Shown here one piece after another: positions 52,254-61,396 of a stretch of DNA of 64,000 nt. Under the pieces are notes generated by a model. The model made no database searches. It saw only the letters and a program-made list of their open reading frames with translations, and was not told the origin of the DNA. The stretch covers positions 1-64,000 of the forward strand of contig NZ_NPKI01000007.1 of NCBI RefSeq assembly GCF_002284565.1, given 5' to 3'. Made by a program: the position numbers and the translations under genes. Origin of the DNA: Mesorhizobium mediterraneum. Lineage in GTDB: Bacteria; Pseudomonadota; Alphaproteobacteria; Rhizobiales; Rhizobiaceae. Positions within the stretch are counted from its first letter, which is position 1. Every line of letters begins with the position of its first letter.

Positions 52254-52966
52254 CCCTCACCTCCTGGGGTCACCGTCTCCTGGTCACGACGGTAGCTGAA
52301 GACCTGGAAGCCGAGGGGATTTTCAAAAAGCCACTGATTTTCAGTGGGGGTGTCGGTGTAGCGGAAGCGCACGACCGAAATGTAGTGCCGCGTGATGGAA
52401 TCCGTGTCGGATTTTTCCGTCGTTGAGAAACGGACAAGAGCCGTCGACGGCGGTTGGCTAGGATCGCTCGGCTCGGTGACCGCCACCGATTTGATGTCCA
52501 CCGAAACCCGCTTGTTTTTTCCGTAGACTTTTGCGGGGTTATTCGAATTGGCGGCGCTATAAAGCTCCTGCAACTCCCGCGCGGCATCGCCGGTCGACAA
52601 CAAGGCGGCAATGCCGAAGTTTTGTTCGATCTCGTAGGGGTCATAGCCTTCGCGAGCGCGGATATAGCGCACGACATTGGCCTGGGTGACCGCTTTTTGT
52701 TCGGTGAGGTTGGCAGGCCTAGTCAGACCGCTTTTGACCTCCAGATAGCCGGTATTTTTGTCGACCACGACGACATACGGTTCGAAGCTCTTCAACGGGA
52801 CCAGCAGCACCAGTGCCCCGAGCGCTAGCAGCGTGATCGCCCCGAAAATGATCGTCACGAACCAGGCGAGTCCGCGCGATCGCTTGGCCTTTTTTACGAT
52901 CTCATATTCCCAACGATCGCCGTCTTGGAAATAGGTCCGTAGTGCAGTCTCTTTTGAATCTGACAT
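52250..52966 (-). CDS. virB8: VirB8 inner-membrane protein
   Basis: A 238-residue protein: cytoplasmic N-terminus, one membrane helix near residues 32-55 and a periplasmic VirB8 domain with YVRAREGYDPYEIEQNFG. It nucleates assembly of the channel. The overlap with virB9 shows coupling. Confidence 0.93.
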   Translation of the reverse strand: MSDSKETALRTYFQDGDRWEYEIVKKAKRSRGLAWFVTIIFGAITLLALGALVLLVPLKSFEPYVVVVDKNTGYLEVKSGLTRPANLTEQKAVTQANVVRYIRAREGYDPYEIEQNFGIAALLSTGDAARELQELYSAANSNNPAKVYGKNKRVSVDIKSVAVTEPSDPSQPPSTALVRFSTTEKSDTDSITRHYISVVRFRYTDTPTENQWLFENPLGFQVFSYRRDQETVTPGGEG

Positions 52967-53001
52967 TTTCGATCTAGCCCTTAGTTACTCTCACAAGCAC
53001 C

Positions 53002-54033
53002 TCAGCGCGGCATGCTGTTGTTGCTTATTCGGTTCTGCATCGCCGCCCTGGCGTTGGCGTCGCGGATGTTGCTGAGCATGCCAGCATGTGTGCGATCGCG
53101 AGCCTGCATGCCGGCAGTGCCGACGAAGCCGGCAGCCCCGCGTGCGACATCGACGGCTTTCATCGGCGCGGTCACTCCGCTGAAGCGTCCAACAGCCCGT
53201 GCCACATTGCCAATGCCGGCGGCGACGCCACCGACAATGCCCTGCGCGAGAACCTGAATATTGATGAGGACGAACGCGCCGGCGCAGCATAGCAGCAGGA
53301 ACGCCGAGATATCGCTGAGCTGAAGCCGGCGTTGACTGGCCGCGTTGGAGACTTTGGTCAGCTCAGGGTCCATCGCAGCGATCAGGAAAGCGGCCACGAC
53401 ATAGACGAAAAGCGGGATCAGCGCGTAGAGAAGCACCTGTTGGAACCACGAAACTCCGAGATTTCGCGTCTGCTCGAACAGCATGCAGGCGATGAAGATC
53501 GGTGCCGTGCCGATCAGCACCCACATCATAACCTTTGCCAGAAGCAGGATCGCCAGTGCGACGGCGATGAAGACGGCGACGCAAAGCATGATCAGGAAGC
53601 CGACCATCGACGGCAAGACCGAGAAATAGCCCGACTGTTCCGCAAATGCGGATGCCGCTTCATTGGCGGTCCGCCAGATCATGGAAAGGCCGTTTGTTGG
53701 CTCGGTTATGCCGGTGCCTGTGGCGGTCAGGATCGCGCGGCCTACGTCTTCGGGCGTGTCGTTCAGCCAGGAATAGAAGAACGTGTTGAAATGGCTCCAC
53801 TGGCTGATGAGGATCAGGATCACCATCATGCGAACGATGCGGCCGATGACATCGGCCACGCTGACCCGCGACGTTCCCATGAAGAGTTGGAGGCCGTAAT
53901 AGGCGACATAGGCGAGAAACATGATGTTGAGCAGCGGCATGATCTCGCCGCTGACAATGCCGTATGCACGTTCCGAAAAATTCGCCCCTGACTGCTCAAT
54001 CCTGTCTAGCAGATCGCCCAAGAAGTCCTGCAT
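53002..54033 (-). CDS. virB6: VirB6 polytopic inner-membrane protein
   Basis: A 343-residue protein from ATG 54033 (MQDFLGDLLDRIEQSG); the frame further upstream overlaps virB7 and is not coding. At least five hydrophobic segments are visible, including WVLIGTAPIFIACML. It lines the inner-membrane channel. The C-terminal tail (residues about 300-343) is soluble. Confidence 0.9.
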   Translation of the reverse strand: MQDFLGDLLDRIEQSGANFSERAYGIVSGEIMPLLNIMFLAYVAYYGLQLFMGTSRVSVADVIGRIVRMMVILILISQWSHFNTFFYSWLNDTPEDVGRAILTATGTGITEPTNGLSMIWRTANEAASAFAEQSGYFSVLPSMVGFLIMLCVAVFIAVALAILLLAKVMMWVLIGTAPIFIACMLFEQTRNLGVSWFQQVLLYALIPLFVYVVAAFLIAAMDPELTKVSNAASQRRLQLSDISAFLLLCCAGAFVLINIQVLAQGIVGGVAAGIGNVARAVGRFSGVTAPMKAVDVARGAAGFVGTAGMQARDRTHAGMLSNIRDANARAAMQNRISNNSMPR

Positions 54034-54049
54034 TTTTGCCCACCGTCCT

Positions 54050-54274
54050 TTATTCCGCCAGCATCGCGTCAATCGCCGCGAAGGCCGCCGACGGGTCGCC
54101 GTTGATCGATGACATCGGGCCGCATTCCTGGCGAGGATCAGCGGCATAGGACGTTAGGTTCGCCGGTCGCTTACAGGGAGCCGTCTTTTCCTTGACCGTG
54201 CCGCAGCCGGCGACGCCGGCTGCGATCACGATCACCGACAGCAATTTGGCAGTTTTGTTGGTCTTAGTTGCCAC
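54050..54274 (-). CDS. virB7: VirB7-like lipoprotein
   Basis: A 74-residue protein with a lipoprotein signal (VIVIAAGVAGC, lipid-modified Cys24). Two more cysteines (TAPCKRPANL and RQECGPM) could form disulfide links. It lies between virB5 and virB6, as entry-exclusion or VirB7 lipoproteins do, and would anchor VirB9 in the outer membrane. Confidence 0.75.
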   Translation of the reverse strand: MATKTNKTAKLLSVIVIAAGVAGCGTVKEKTAPCKRPANLTSYAADPRQECGPMSSINGDPSAAFAAIDAMLAE

Positions 54275-54965
54275 TGTAGGTAAGCGCCTTCTTTGAATTG
54301 GAGATATCGGTCAGACGGCGTTGATTGTCGGCCTGCAGCGAGGAGACGGCGCCATTCATCACGCCGACGAGTTCGTTGATCGTCAGGCCGGCTTGCACCT
54401 GAAGCTGCGTGTTCTGGTCAATCGAGCCCTTGATGTCCTGTGCCTTGCCGATGCTTTGTCCGGCCTGTTCAAACGCGCTCCGGCGCGTTGTCACAGCCTT
54501 TTGCGAGCCATTGACCAAGGCGGCGACGCCAAGAACGGTTGAAACCAGCTCCTCATAGGATTTGTCGCTGGAAAAACCGCTGTTCGCCTTGCCGGACAGG
54601 CTTTTGACCAGCTGGAGACCGTTGATGAAGGTCGAGGCGACTTGAGAAATGTCGCCGCCAATTCCGCCGAAATTCGGCACGCCGCCCGACATCAGGCTAT
54701 CGAAGGACGGCATGGAGGCGACGCTGAAACCGTTGCCCACGGCAAGGTTTTGCATCTGGCCGGATTCGCTGCCGCGATCGCCAGTGACCGCCTTCAAGGT
54801 ATCCGTGACTGTCGTCAGAATGTCCTTGTTGGTGTTCAGGATCTTGTCGGTGGTGACCGACGTCTCCTTGGCGATCTTGAAGTTCGCGTTGTCGATAACC
54901 GGCACCTGGGCCGATGCCGCCGATGCAATGAGCATCGAGCACGCAGTGAGAAAGTAGCGCTTCAT
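54264..54965 (-). CDS. virB5: VirB5 minor pilin
   Basis: A 233-residue secreted protein. A signal peptide (RYFLTACSMLIASAASA) is followed by the VirB5 start QVPVIDNANFKIAKE and long helices. VirB5 caps the pilus and contacts the recipient. ATG at 54965 is preferred; the gene overlaps the previous gene by a few bases at the upstream start. Confidence 0.85.
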   Translation of the reverse strand: MKRYFLTACSMLIASAASAQVPVIDNANFKIAKETSVTTDKILNTNKDILTTVTDTLKAVTGDRGSESGQMQNLAVGNGFSVASMPSFDSLMSGGVPNFGGIGGDISQVASTFINGLQLVKSLSGKANSGFSSDKSYEELVSTVLGVAALVNGSQKAVTTRRSAFEQAGQSIGKAQDIKGSIDQNTQLQVQAGLTINELVGVMNGAVSSLQADNQRRLTDISNSKKALTYSGN

Positions 54966-54976
54966 GGAAGTTCTCC

Positions 54977-56065
54977 TCATTGGGGCTGCAGCTGAAGTTT
55001 TACGTTGGCCTCGCGTTCACGCTTCTGCACGCAGGCCTCTTCGATCGGGCTCCATTCGAGCCCGGTGCGCGGGTCGCAAATGCCCGTCGTTTCGCGCGGT
55101 TTTTCGTCGTCCTTTTTCCTGAAGTTGGCGGACTGCGACGATCCCGACACCTCGCTTGTCTGCGAGGTGTTCCGCGAATTGAACAGGTCCGCCATGGTCG
55201 TTCCGAGCAGGATGACCTGGTTCATCATCTCCAGATTGGCGTTGCGGGCGCCCGAATTGTGGTCCCAACTGTCCTGAATGGTGCCGGCGTTGAGACCGCC
55301 CAGCTGTTGCAGCCAGGACGCCACATTGCCGGTGCTCTCCTGCGTGGCCTGACTGGTTGCCATGGCGTTGATCGTCGAATCCCGCATGCCTGTGTAGGCG
55401 CTGTCGCCGCCGCCATAGTTCAGCGGAATGTTGGCTCCGTTCGACCCGCCGAATGCCGGCAACCACTGTTGGGTGATCGTTTTGACGTACCCCTGTGTTT
55501 CCTTGAACGGCGGAATGCCGCCGTACTTCTGGACATTGCCATGACCGGCATTGTAGGCGGCCAGGGCTAGATTCGTGTTGCCGCCAAAGCGCTTGAGCTG
55601 CTGTTTCAGATAGCGCGCGCCGCCACGCAGGTTCTGTTCGATATTGTAGGGGTTAACGCCGAGATCGCCGGCAGTCCCCGGCATCAACTGCGACAAGCCG
55701 ATGGCGCCCGCCTCAGATTTGGCACAAGGGTTGAAACGGCTCTCCTGGTAGACGAGAGCCATGAACAGATTTTCATCAACGCCTTCTTCGCGCGCAACAC
55801 GTTTTACCAACCCCGCAATCTCCGGATTAGCGTTGGCAGCTGCCACCGGATCGTCCTTGCGTCCCGGCCGGAACATCGAGCAGGTGACGCTTGTGTTGAT
55901 CGAATGCCGGTCCTTATCGACCTTTTCGATGTCGTTCGTCTTGTCCTTCCGGATCGTCTTTTCCGTCAGGTTTGCGCCATCAATGACCGGGACGCCCCCG
56001 GCCCATGCAGGAACGGGAGCGGCAAGTGCTGTCATCATCAACCACAGAGCAGGACTATCCTTCAT
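54977..56065 (-). CDS. Lytic transglycosylase with VirB5-like N-terminal segment
   Basis: A 362-residue secreted protein from ATG 56065, overlapping the virB4 stop. After the signal peptide the mature start GGVPVIDGANLTEKTIRK matches the VirB5 start of the next gene. The SLT domain (residues about 85-215) has ALVYQESRFNPCAKSEAGA, AIGLSQLMPGTAG with catalytic Glu in YQESRF, and LALAAYNAGHGNV. The C-terminal part is low complexity. It is the second transglycosylase of this operon, besides VirB1, and could open the cell wall for the channel. Confidence 0.88.
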   Translation of the reverse strand: MKDSPALWLMMTALAAPVPAWAGGVPVIDGANLTEKTIRKDKTNDIEKVDKDRHSINTSVTCSMFRPGRKDDPVAAANANPEIAGLVKRVAREEGVDENLFMALVYQESRFNPCAKSEAGAIGLSQLMPGTAGDLGVNPYNIEQNLRGGARYLKQQLKRFGGNTNLALAAYNAGHGNVQKYGGIPPFKETQGYVKTITQQWLPAFGGSNGANIPLNYGGGDSAYTGMRDSTINAMATSQATQESTGNVASWLQQLGGLNAGTIQDSWDHNSGARNANLEMMNQVILLGTTMADLFNSRNTSQTSEVSGSSQSANFRKKDDEKPRETTGICDPRTGLEWSPIEEACVQKREREANVKLQLQPQ

Positions 56066-58473
56066 TGACCCTTCTCCCATCCGCAGAATTCAGCCAACCA
56101 GTTTTCCGGCTCATCGCCGTACTTTTCCCGTAGAGCGGCGCACTCCTCGATTGTCTTCTTGCGGCCCGAAAGGACCTTCACCATGTCGGGCATGGACGAC
56201 AGATCGAGCCGGGCAATGACCGAGTCATTGCCGTGCTTCACGAGAAAAGTGCGCTTCTCCGGCGGGGTGTTTTTGATGAAGTTGAATTCCTTCACCGTCA
56301 GGCCAAATCGCTTGATGTAGCTCTCTTCATCGGCGCGAGGGTTCGGGAAGTGGATGTTCGTTGCCGACTGTTCGATCAGGGTGTGCGAAGCCTTGGCCTT
56401 CGCGATGTCGGCCGCAGATTGTGTTCCGAAACCCACAATGCCGTTGAGCTTGCGGATGGTCTTCATCTTGTCGACGATGAAATTGCTGAATGTCTCGTCC
56501 TGCAGCAGCTGCCAGCCCTCGTCCATGAAGAACATGACCGGATCACCGTTCAGCAGTTCGTCGAGGCGATGATAGAGGTACATCAGCGCCGGCGTCCTCA
56601 GCTCTTCATTGCCGAGAATGCTGGTCATATCGAACCCGAAAACACTGTGCCCCGAGAATGACAGCACGTCGTGCTGTGCGTTGAAGAGCCAGGCCTTTTC
56701 GCCGTCGATCCAAGGCCGAAGGCGCGAATGCAGATCGTTTGCGTCAGCACGCGAACGACCGACAAGCAGGCCGGACAGATTCGGCAGGTTCCGTTCAGTC
56801 GCCGGCTCTTGCATCAGGCGTGTAAGCGCCTTCTCAAGCGTGTCTTCGTCCTCCTGGGTGAAGTCGCGGCGGTCGCTGGACCGCAGCATGGCTTTTAGGA
56901 GCCGCATCAGGAATTCGCGGTTGGGACCGGTGTTTTCGAGCTGGAGCGGGTTGAAGCCGGTCGGCGTCTCCGGCGACAGGACTTCATAGGAACCGCCGAT
57001 GGCGCGCACGAAGATCTCGGCGCCGCGGTCCTTGTCGAAGAACACCGCTTTCGGAGTCGGATTGACGCGCATTGCTTGTGCGAGCAGGAAGGTTAATGCC
57101 ACCGTCTTGCCCGAACCGGTCGGACCGGTCACCAAGAAGTGGCCGATGTCGCGCTGATGGAAATTGAACCAGTACGGCGTTTGCGACGTGGTTTCGAGAA
57201 CGGTGATCGGGAGGCCCCAATGGTTGCCGTCAATCTGCCCCGTCGCGAAATTGTGCATCGACGATAGGCCGGAGAAATTGGCGCTCGACAGCATCGCCTT
57301 GCGGGCGATGTAGCTGCGATTTCCCGGAAGCTGTGCCCAAAAACCGGCTTCAAGGTTTACGTCCTCACGCAGCCAATTGATGTTCATGTCAGTGAGGCAG
57401 GCCCCAAGCTCCGACACCGACTTGCTGACGCCCTGCAAATCGCGGGACAGGCACAACAGACTCAGATGATGGAAGCCGAATACCGCTTCCTGGTTCATCA
57501 GACTGTTCAGGGCGTAGTCGATATCCTTCTCGACCGAACTTCCGGCCTCATCCGACGCCTGGATTTGCCGTTGCAGGCGGGTGATGCGCTCCTGTGCGAT
57601 GGGCTTGTCCGCGATCGTGAAGGATTGCGTCAGGATGAATTCATGGTTGACCTGCAACAGCCCATCGAGCATGCCCGGCCCTGTGAACGGCGGATATTCC
57701 TTGACCGACAGCAAAGCGCCAAAACGGCTGTGTTCGTCGACCGCCGCCTGGGCCTGCATTGTCCGCTTGCTGAAGTGCAGCCGCGATGTCCCGACAAAGT
57801 TTCGTATGCCCATGCGCGGCAATCGCATCTTGCGCGGCACGCCACAGGTCAGGATCGTGTTGAAAAACTCACACGGTTCCGAATACGGCTCCTTATCGCG
57901 ATAGGCGATCCCGAGCGCGCGAGCGCCGTATTTCTGGAGTTCGCGCGTGATGTTGGAGATCAGCTCCTCGAGCTCGGTGACATCCTCGCGTGTTTGCTGG
58001 TCACGCACTTCTCGGTTGGCGCGATCGAGCAGCTTCTTGACCGTATCACCAATACCGAGAGCTCCACGCATCCCCGACCGCACGATGGTCAGGTAGATTT
58101 CGTTCGTGAACATGCGCTTCTCGCGCAATTGGTCCATATAGCGTCTGTTCAGCAGCTCGCAGAACGGTTCGTCGAACGCGCCGCCAATCTCGGTCTCCAC
58201 CTCACGGCGGACGACGGTTGACCAGAGCGAAAATCGGCTTGAGCCAAGCGCGCGGATCATCGTGTTTTGCACGACGGACCGCATGTTGAGTTCGGCCTGG
58301 TCCTCCGTCTGGAAAAACAGGCCGTCCAACTTGATGACGCTCAGCAAGGAGCCGTTTTCCAGCCCTATCACCGTATCGGACACGTGCCGCAGATACGGGA
58401 TATGCGTGGACATAGGCCGCTCATTATGAGCGACCTTTCCAAATCCAAGCTCTTCTCTGACGACTTTCAGCAT
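56062..58473 (-). CDS. virB4: VirB4 ATPase
   Basis: An 803-residue protein. The N-terminal domain interacts with VirB3. The ATPase domain has Walker A VTGPTGSGKTVAL near residue 455 and Walker B VMFFMDEGWQLL near 650. It powers pilus assembly and substrate transport. It begins 4 bases after virB3. Confidence 0.96.
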   Translation of the reverse strand: MLKVVREELGFGKVAHNERPMSTHIPYLRHVSDTVIGLENGSLLSVIKLDGLFFQTEDQAELNMRSVVQNTMIRALGSSRFSLWSTVVRREVETEIGGAFDEPFCELLNRRYMDQLREKRMFTNEIYLTIVRSGMRGALGIGDTVKKLLDRANREVRDQQTREDVTELEELISNITRELQKYGARALGIAYRDKEPYSEPCEFFNTILTCGVPRKMRLPRMGIRNFVGTSRLHFSKRTMQAQAAVDEHSRFGALLSVKEYPPFTGPGMLDGLLQVNHEFILTQSFTIADKPIAQERITRLQRQIQASDEAGSSVEKDIDYALNSLMNQEAVFGFHHLSLLCLSRDLQGVSKSVSELGACLTDMNINWLREDVNLEAGFWAQLPGNRSYIARKAMLSSANFSGLSSMHNFATGQIDGNHWGLPITVLETTSQTPYWFNFHQRDIGHFLVTGPTGSGKTVALTFLLAQAMRVNPTPKAVFFDKDRGAEIFVRAIGGSYEVLSPETPTGFNPLQLENTGPNREFLMRLLKAMLRSSDRRDFTQEDEDTLEKALTRLMQEPATERNLPNLSGLLVGRSRADANDLHSRLRPWIDGEKAWLFNAQHDVLSFSGHSVFGFDMTSILGNEELRTPALMYLYHRLDELLNGDPVMFFMDEGWQLLQDETFSNFIVDKMKTIRKLNGIVGFGTQSAADIAKAKASHTLIEQSATNIHFPNPRADEESYIKRFGLTVKEFNFIKNTPPEKRTFLVKHGNDSVIARLDLSSMPDMVKVLSGRKKTIEECAALREKYGDEPENWLAEFCGWEKGQ

Positions 58474-58477
58474 AAGG

Positions 58478-58777
58478 TTACGGTCCGTAGGAATTGGTGC
58501 CCCAAAAGGCTTTGTTCCGGGTGCGGGGCGTCATCCGCGACGCCACCTGCAGCACGTCCAAAATCCGGCTGTCCCAGGCGCAAAGTGAAAAAAGGACGAG
58601 ATACGCCGCCGGGGCGACCAACAACGCCCACAACGAGTTCGAAGCCAGCCAGCCAACGATGGTGACGCCGACAATGATGACGACCGCCATGTACGGCACG
58701 CCCCAAAGCGTCGGCGATCGGGTCAGGCCGATCACCAACGGGGCCAAGGCTGGCTTTTCGTCCTCGTACTCAGCCAT
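58478..58777 (-). CDS. virB3: VirB3 inner-membrane protein
   Basis: A 99-residue protein with two membrane helices (AVVIIVGVTIVGWLA and LLVAPAAYLVLFSLC). It pairs with VirB4. It starts one base after the virB2 stop. Confidence 0.9.
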   Translation of the reverse strand: MAEYEDEKPALAPLVIGLTRSPTLWGVPYMAVVIIVGVTIVGWLASNSLWALLVAPAAYLVLFSLCAWDSRILDVLQVASRMTPRTRNKAFWGTNSYGP

Positions 58778-58778
58778 C

Positions 58779-59129
58779 TTACTGACCGACGGCAGCGATC
58801 ATTTCGTCGACGATCGTCGGAGCGCCGAACACAAGGCCGATACCGACGATCACCGCGCCGGCCGTGAACCACGACAGGCGGCCGGCGAAGGCCAGGAAGC
58901 CAAGACCAATCACGGCAATGATCGCCAGCAACCGGCCGAACGGACCTGTAATGAAATCGACGATCATTTGGACGGCCGTTTGCAGCGGCGCGAAAGCTCC
59001 GCTTCCGCCGCCGCTACCTTGCGCAAGCGCCATATCGGCGCCTGCAACCTGAATCGCCGCTGCCAGCCCGAGCAAGGCTGCCAGCTTCAGCGTGCTAATC
59101 CCCGAACCCTTATCCGCAAAGCACTTCAT
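58779..59129 (-). CDS. virB2: VirB2 major pilin
   Basis: A 116-residue protein with a long leader, cut probably after ADMALAQ (about residue 36), then two hydrophobic helices (MIVDFITGPFGRLLAIIAVI and VIVGIGLVFGAP). It forms the conjugative pilus. Confidence 0.93.
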   Translation of the reverse strand: MKCFADKGSGISTLKLAALLGLAAAIQVAGADMALAQGSGGGSGAFAPLQTAVQMIVDFITGPFGRLLAIIAVIGLGFLAFAGRLSWFTAGAVIVGIGLVFGAPTIVDEMIAAVGQ

Positions 59130-59141
59130 GCCTTCTCTCCT

Positions 59142-60092
59142 TCAAAAGTGCATCACACCGCCGACAAACTTGCCGGTTTTCTTCACGGCAATGACGCCGG
59201 CGTTGCCGTCATCACCCGCATCAGCGATCGCCGCAGGGGCGGCCGCTCTGGTCTTTGTCCTGGCTGACGGCATTGCCAGACCGAGCTGGTAATTCACCAC
59301 CTTGGCGACGTACCCGACCGTCTCTTTGAACGGTGGGATGCCGCCATGCTCATAAATCCGGTGCTCCCCGCTGTTGTAGGCAGCCGCCACCAGCAGAGGA
59401 TTTTGAAACTCGTCGAGCAGCACGCGCAGGTACTTCATGCCGCCTTCGATGTTTTGCGCAGGATCGCAAACGTCTTCGACACCAAAGCGTGTTGCAGTGC
59501 CGGGCATCAGCTGCATTGGGCCGCGCGCGCCCTTGTCCGAATTACGGGTCTGGTCAAATCCGCTTTCAGCCCAGGCAATGGCAGTGGCGAAAACTTCATC
59601 GACCTTATGCCGACGAGCCGTTTCCACGACCAAGCTCTTGATTTCCGCAGGGCTTAGCGGGGACGGCCCACAATCTTGCACGTTTGCCGTGCTTGTGGCT
59701 GTCGGCGCGTCCACACCATTATGGGTAATCGCACCATTCGCTAGCTTACCCATATCGGTAACATAATGAGTAATCTTATCAGATGCAAAACCAAGGGATA
59801 CTATATCAATAGGGTTATCTTGATCGGCCCCCGAGGGTGAGGCCGTTTCAGGTGCGACCACGCCGTCAGAGCTAAGCACGAATTCACCGCTTGCCTTACC
59901 CCACCGGTTTGCGAAAATAGCACTGATCGAAGCGTCATTGACTGGCGCCGCAGCCGGCATGTTCGTAACAAATTCCGCTTGTTTCTGCGATTCTTGAGCC
60001 GTTGTCGCTGTCGGTCGAACGGCACTTAAGGCTATAGCGCCGGCCATTACAGCCAATCGTGAAACACCTTCAATTCTAGCCCTTCTGATCAT
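59142..60092 (-). CDS. virB1: VirB1 lytic transglycosylase
   Basis: A 316-residue secreted protein. The N-terminal half is a low-complexity linker. The SLT domain near residues 150-290 has AWAESGFDQTRNSDKGA with catalytic Glu, GPMQLMPGTATRFG and VAAAYNSGEHRIYEHGG. It locally opens peptidoglycan for assembly. First gene of the virB operon, divergent from the SNase genes, with 159 bases between start codons that should hold both promoters. Confidence 0.88.
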   Translation of the reverse strand: MIRRARIEGVSRLAVMAGAIALSAVRPTATTAQESQKQAEFVTNMPAAAPVNDASISAIFANRWGKASGEFVLSSDGVVAPETASPSGADQDNPIDIVSLGFASDKITHYVTDMGKLANGAITHNGVDAPTATSTANVQDCGPSPLSPAEIKSLVVETARRHKVDEVFATAIAWAESGFDQTRNSDKGARGPMQLMPGTATRFGVEDVCDPAQNIEGGMKYLRVLLDEFQNPLLVAAAYNSGEHRIYEHGGIPPFKETVGYVAKVVNYQLGLAMPSARTKTRAAAPAAIADAGDDGNAGVIAVKKTGKFVGGVMHF

Positions 60093-60251
60093 CGTCCCCC
60101 GCCTAACTTGCGGTGTTGAGATTACAACGAAAACCGATTAAGTTCGTAGGTGCATGATACCGATTTGGGGTAGTGATACAAGTTTTTGCACCATACTGAA
60201 ACCCCCCTCTTGCGGGTAATCCAATGTCACCAGGATGGTTAGGGCTAGAAA

Positions 60252-60860
60252 ATGAAACGTACCATTATCGCCACACTCGCTAGTTGCGTCATGGCAACAC
60301 CGGCTTTGTCCGTGGAGGACATCAACAAGGACTACATCAAGTCGCTGGCTGCACCGGGCAAGACGGTGCTGGTCGTCGAGTATTACGACGGTTCCGGCAA
60401 GATCGTGGACCGCAAGGGATATGCGTCTCAGGCCGGTTACAAGGCCGTCTCCCCGACAGAATTTCGCGTTGATGAAAAAACAACGCTGCATCTTTTCGGG
60501 CTCGAGCCATGTCAGGGCGAGATGGTCAACCGCAAGGAAGACTTTGCCGGGGCGTGCTCAGCATTCGCCCAAGAGCAGCTTCAGATCATGTTGAAAAGCC
60601 CGAAGGTGATTTTCTGCCGCGCGTTTGTGAGTGAGCAGAACGCCGCGAAGCAGAATGCGACCTGCTACGGCTACTACAACTACCCGGGCAGTCTCGACAC
60701 TGTCGACATGTTCGAAGAACAGCTTTTGTCACTTGGAGCGCTTCGGCTCGCCAAGAAGCCGGACGGAACATACGTCCGCCCGGATCTCGCCAAGGCCGAG
60801 GAAATCGGCAAGGCGGGGTCCTACGGCATGTGGGCCGATCCACGGGCAAAATCACAATGA
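60252..60860 (+). CDS. Divergent SNase-like periplasmic protein 1
   Basis: A 202-residue secreted protein (signal to about residue 20). It lacks a clear DGD metal site but keeps the SNase-like frame: LHLFGLEPCQGEM, a Cys-rich core, EEQLLSLGALRLAKKPDGTY and the terminal EEIGKAGSYGMWADPR. Nuclease activity is uncertain. It overlaps the next gene (ATGA). Confidence 0.65.
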   Translation: MKRTIIATLASCVMATPALSVEDINKDYIKSLAAPGKTVLVVEYYDGSGKIVDRKGYASQAGYKAVSPTEFRVDEKTTLHLFGLEPCQGEMVNRKEDFAGACSAFAQEQLQIMLKSPKVIFCRAFVSEQNAAKQNATCYGYYNYPGSLDTVDMFEEQLLSLGALRLAKKPDGTYVRPDLAKAEEIGKAGSYGMWADPRAKSQ

Positions 60861-61396
60861 GAAGGCTTCTCGCCATTCTCGGTTTCGCGCTAGCTCCGGT
60901 GGCAGCAGCCGCAGCACCAGCCGGCTACTTCGATCTCCAGCCAGGTGTCACGCTCGAAACCGGCGACACGTGGGTTTCAGACGGGCTGCGCTACCGTCTC
61001 TTTGGCGTCCAGTCATGCCTTCGCGGCACGTCCTACACCGACAAGAAAGGCCAAAAACGCGACTGTGGCGACGCTTCGTTGGCGGTCTTCGCCGCCTACA
61101 TCAAGGACACGAAACCGGTTTGCGCGCCCGTCGCCAAGACGGCCGACCTCTCCTATGTCGTCTGCTACGCCACGTTGGGCAAAGACCGGCTCGACCTGGC
61201 TACAATGATGATCGCCAGCGGCTATGCCTTCGCTTCGCTCAACGCCGAAGGCCTGCCCTTTCATCCTCCCTATGCTGTTGCCGAACAGGACGCCCGCGAA
61301 AGGCGGGCTGGCTTGTGGCAGTTCCAAGACGTCCAACATCCGGCCGTCCTTCTGAGCCGATCGGCCAACGAGCGAGCCAAGAAAGCAAAACAATGA
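60857..61396 (+). CDS. SNase-like periplasmic protein 2
   Basis: A 179-residue secreted protein. DGLRYRLFGVQSCLRG, DLATMMIASGYAFAS and EQDARERRAGLWQFQ follow the order of SNase fold motifs. Coupled to both neighbours by ATGA overlaps. May process nucleic acid or act as a structural relative. Confidence 0.7.
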   Translation: MRRLLAILGFALAPVAAAAAPAGYFDLQPGVTLETGDTWVSDGLRYRLFGVQSCLRGTSYTDKKGQKRDCGDASLAVFAAYIKDTKPVCAPVAKTADLSYVVCYATLGKDRLDLATMMIASGYAFASLNAEGLPFHPPYAVAEQDARERRAGLWQFQDVQHPAVLLSRSANERAKKAKQ

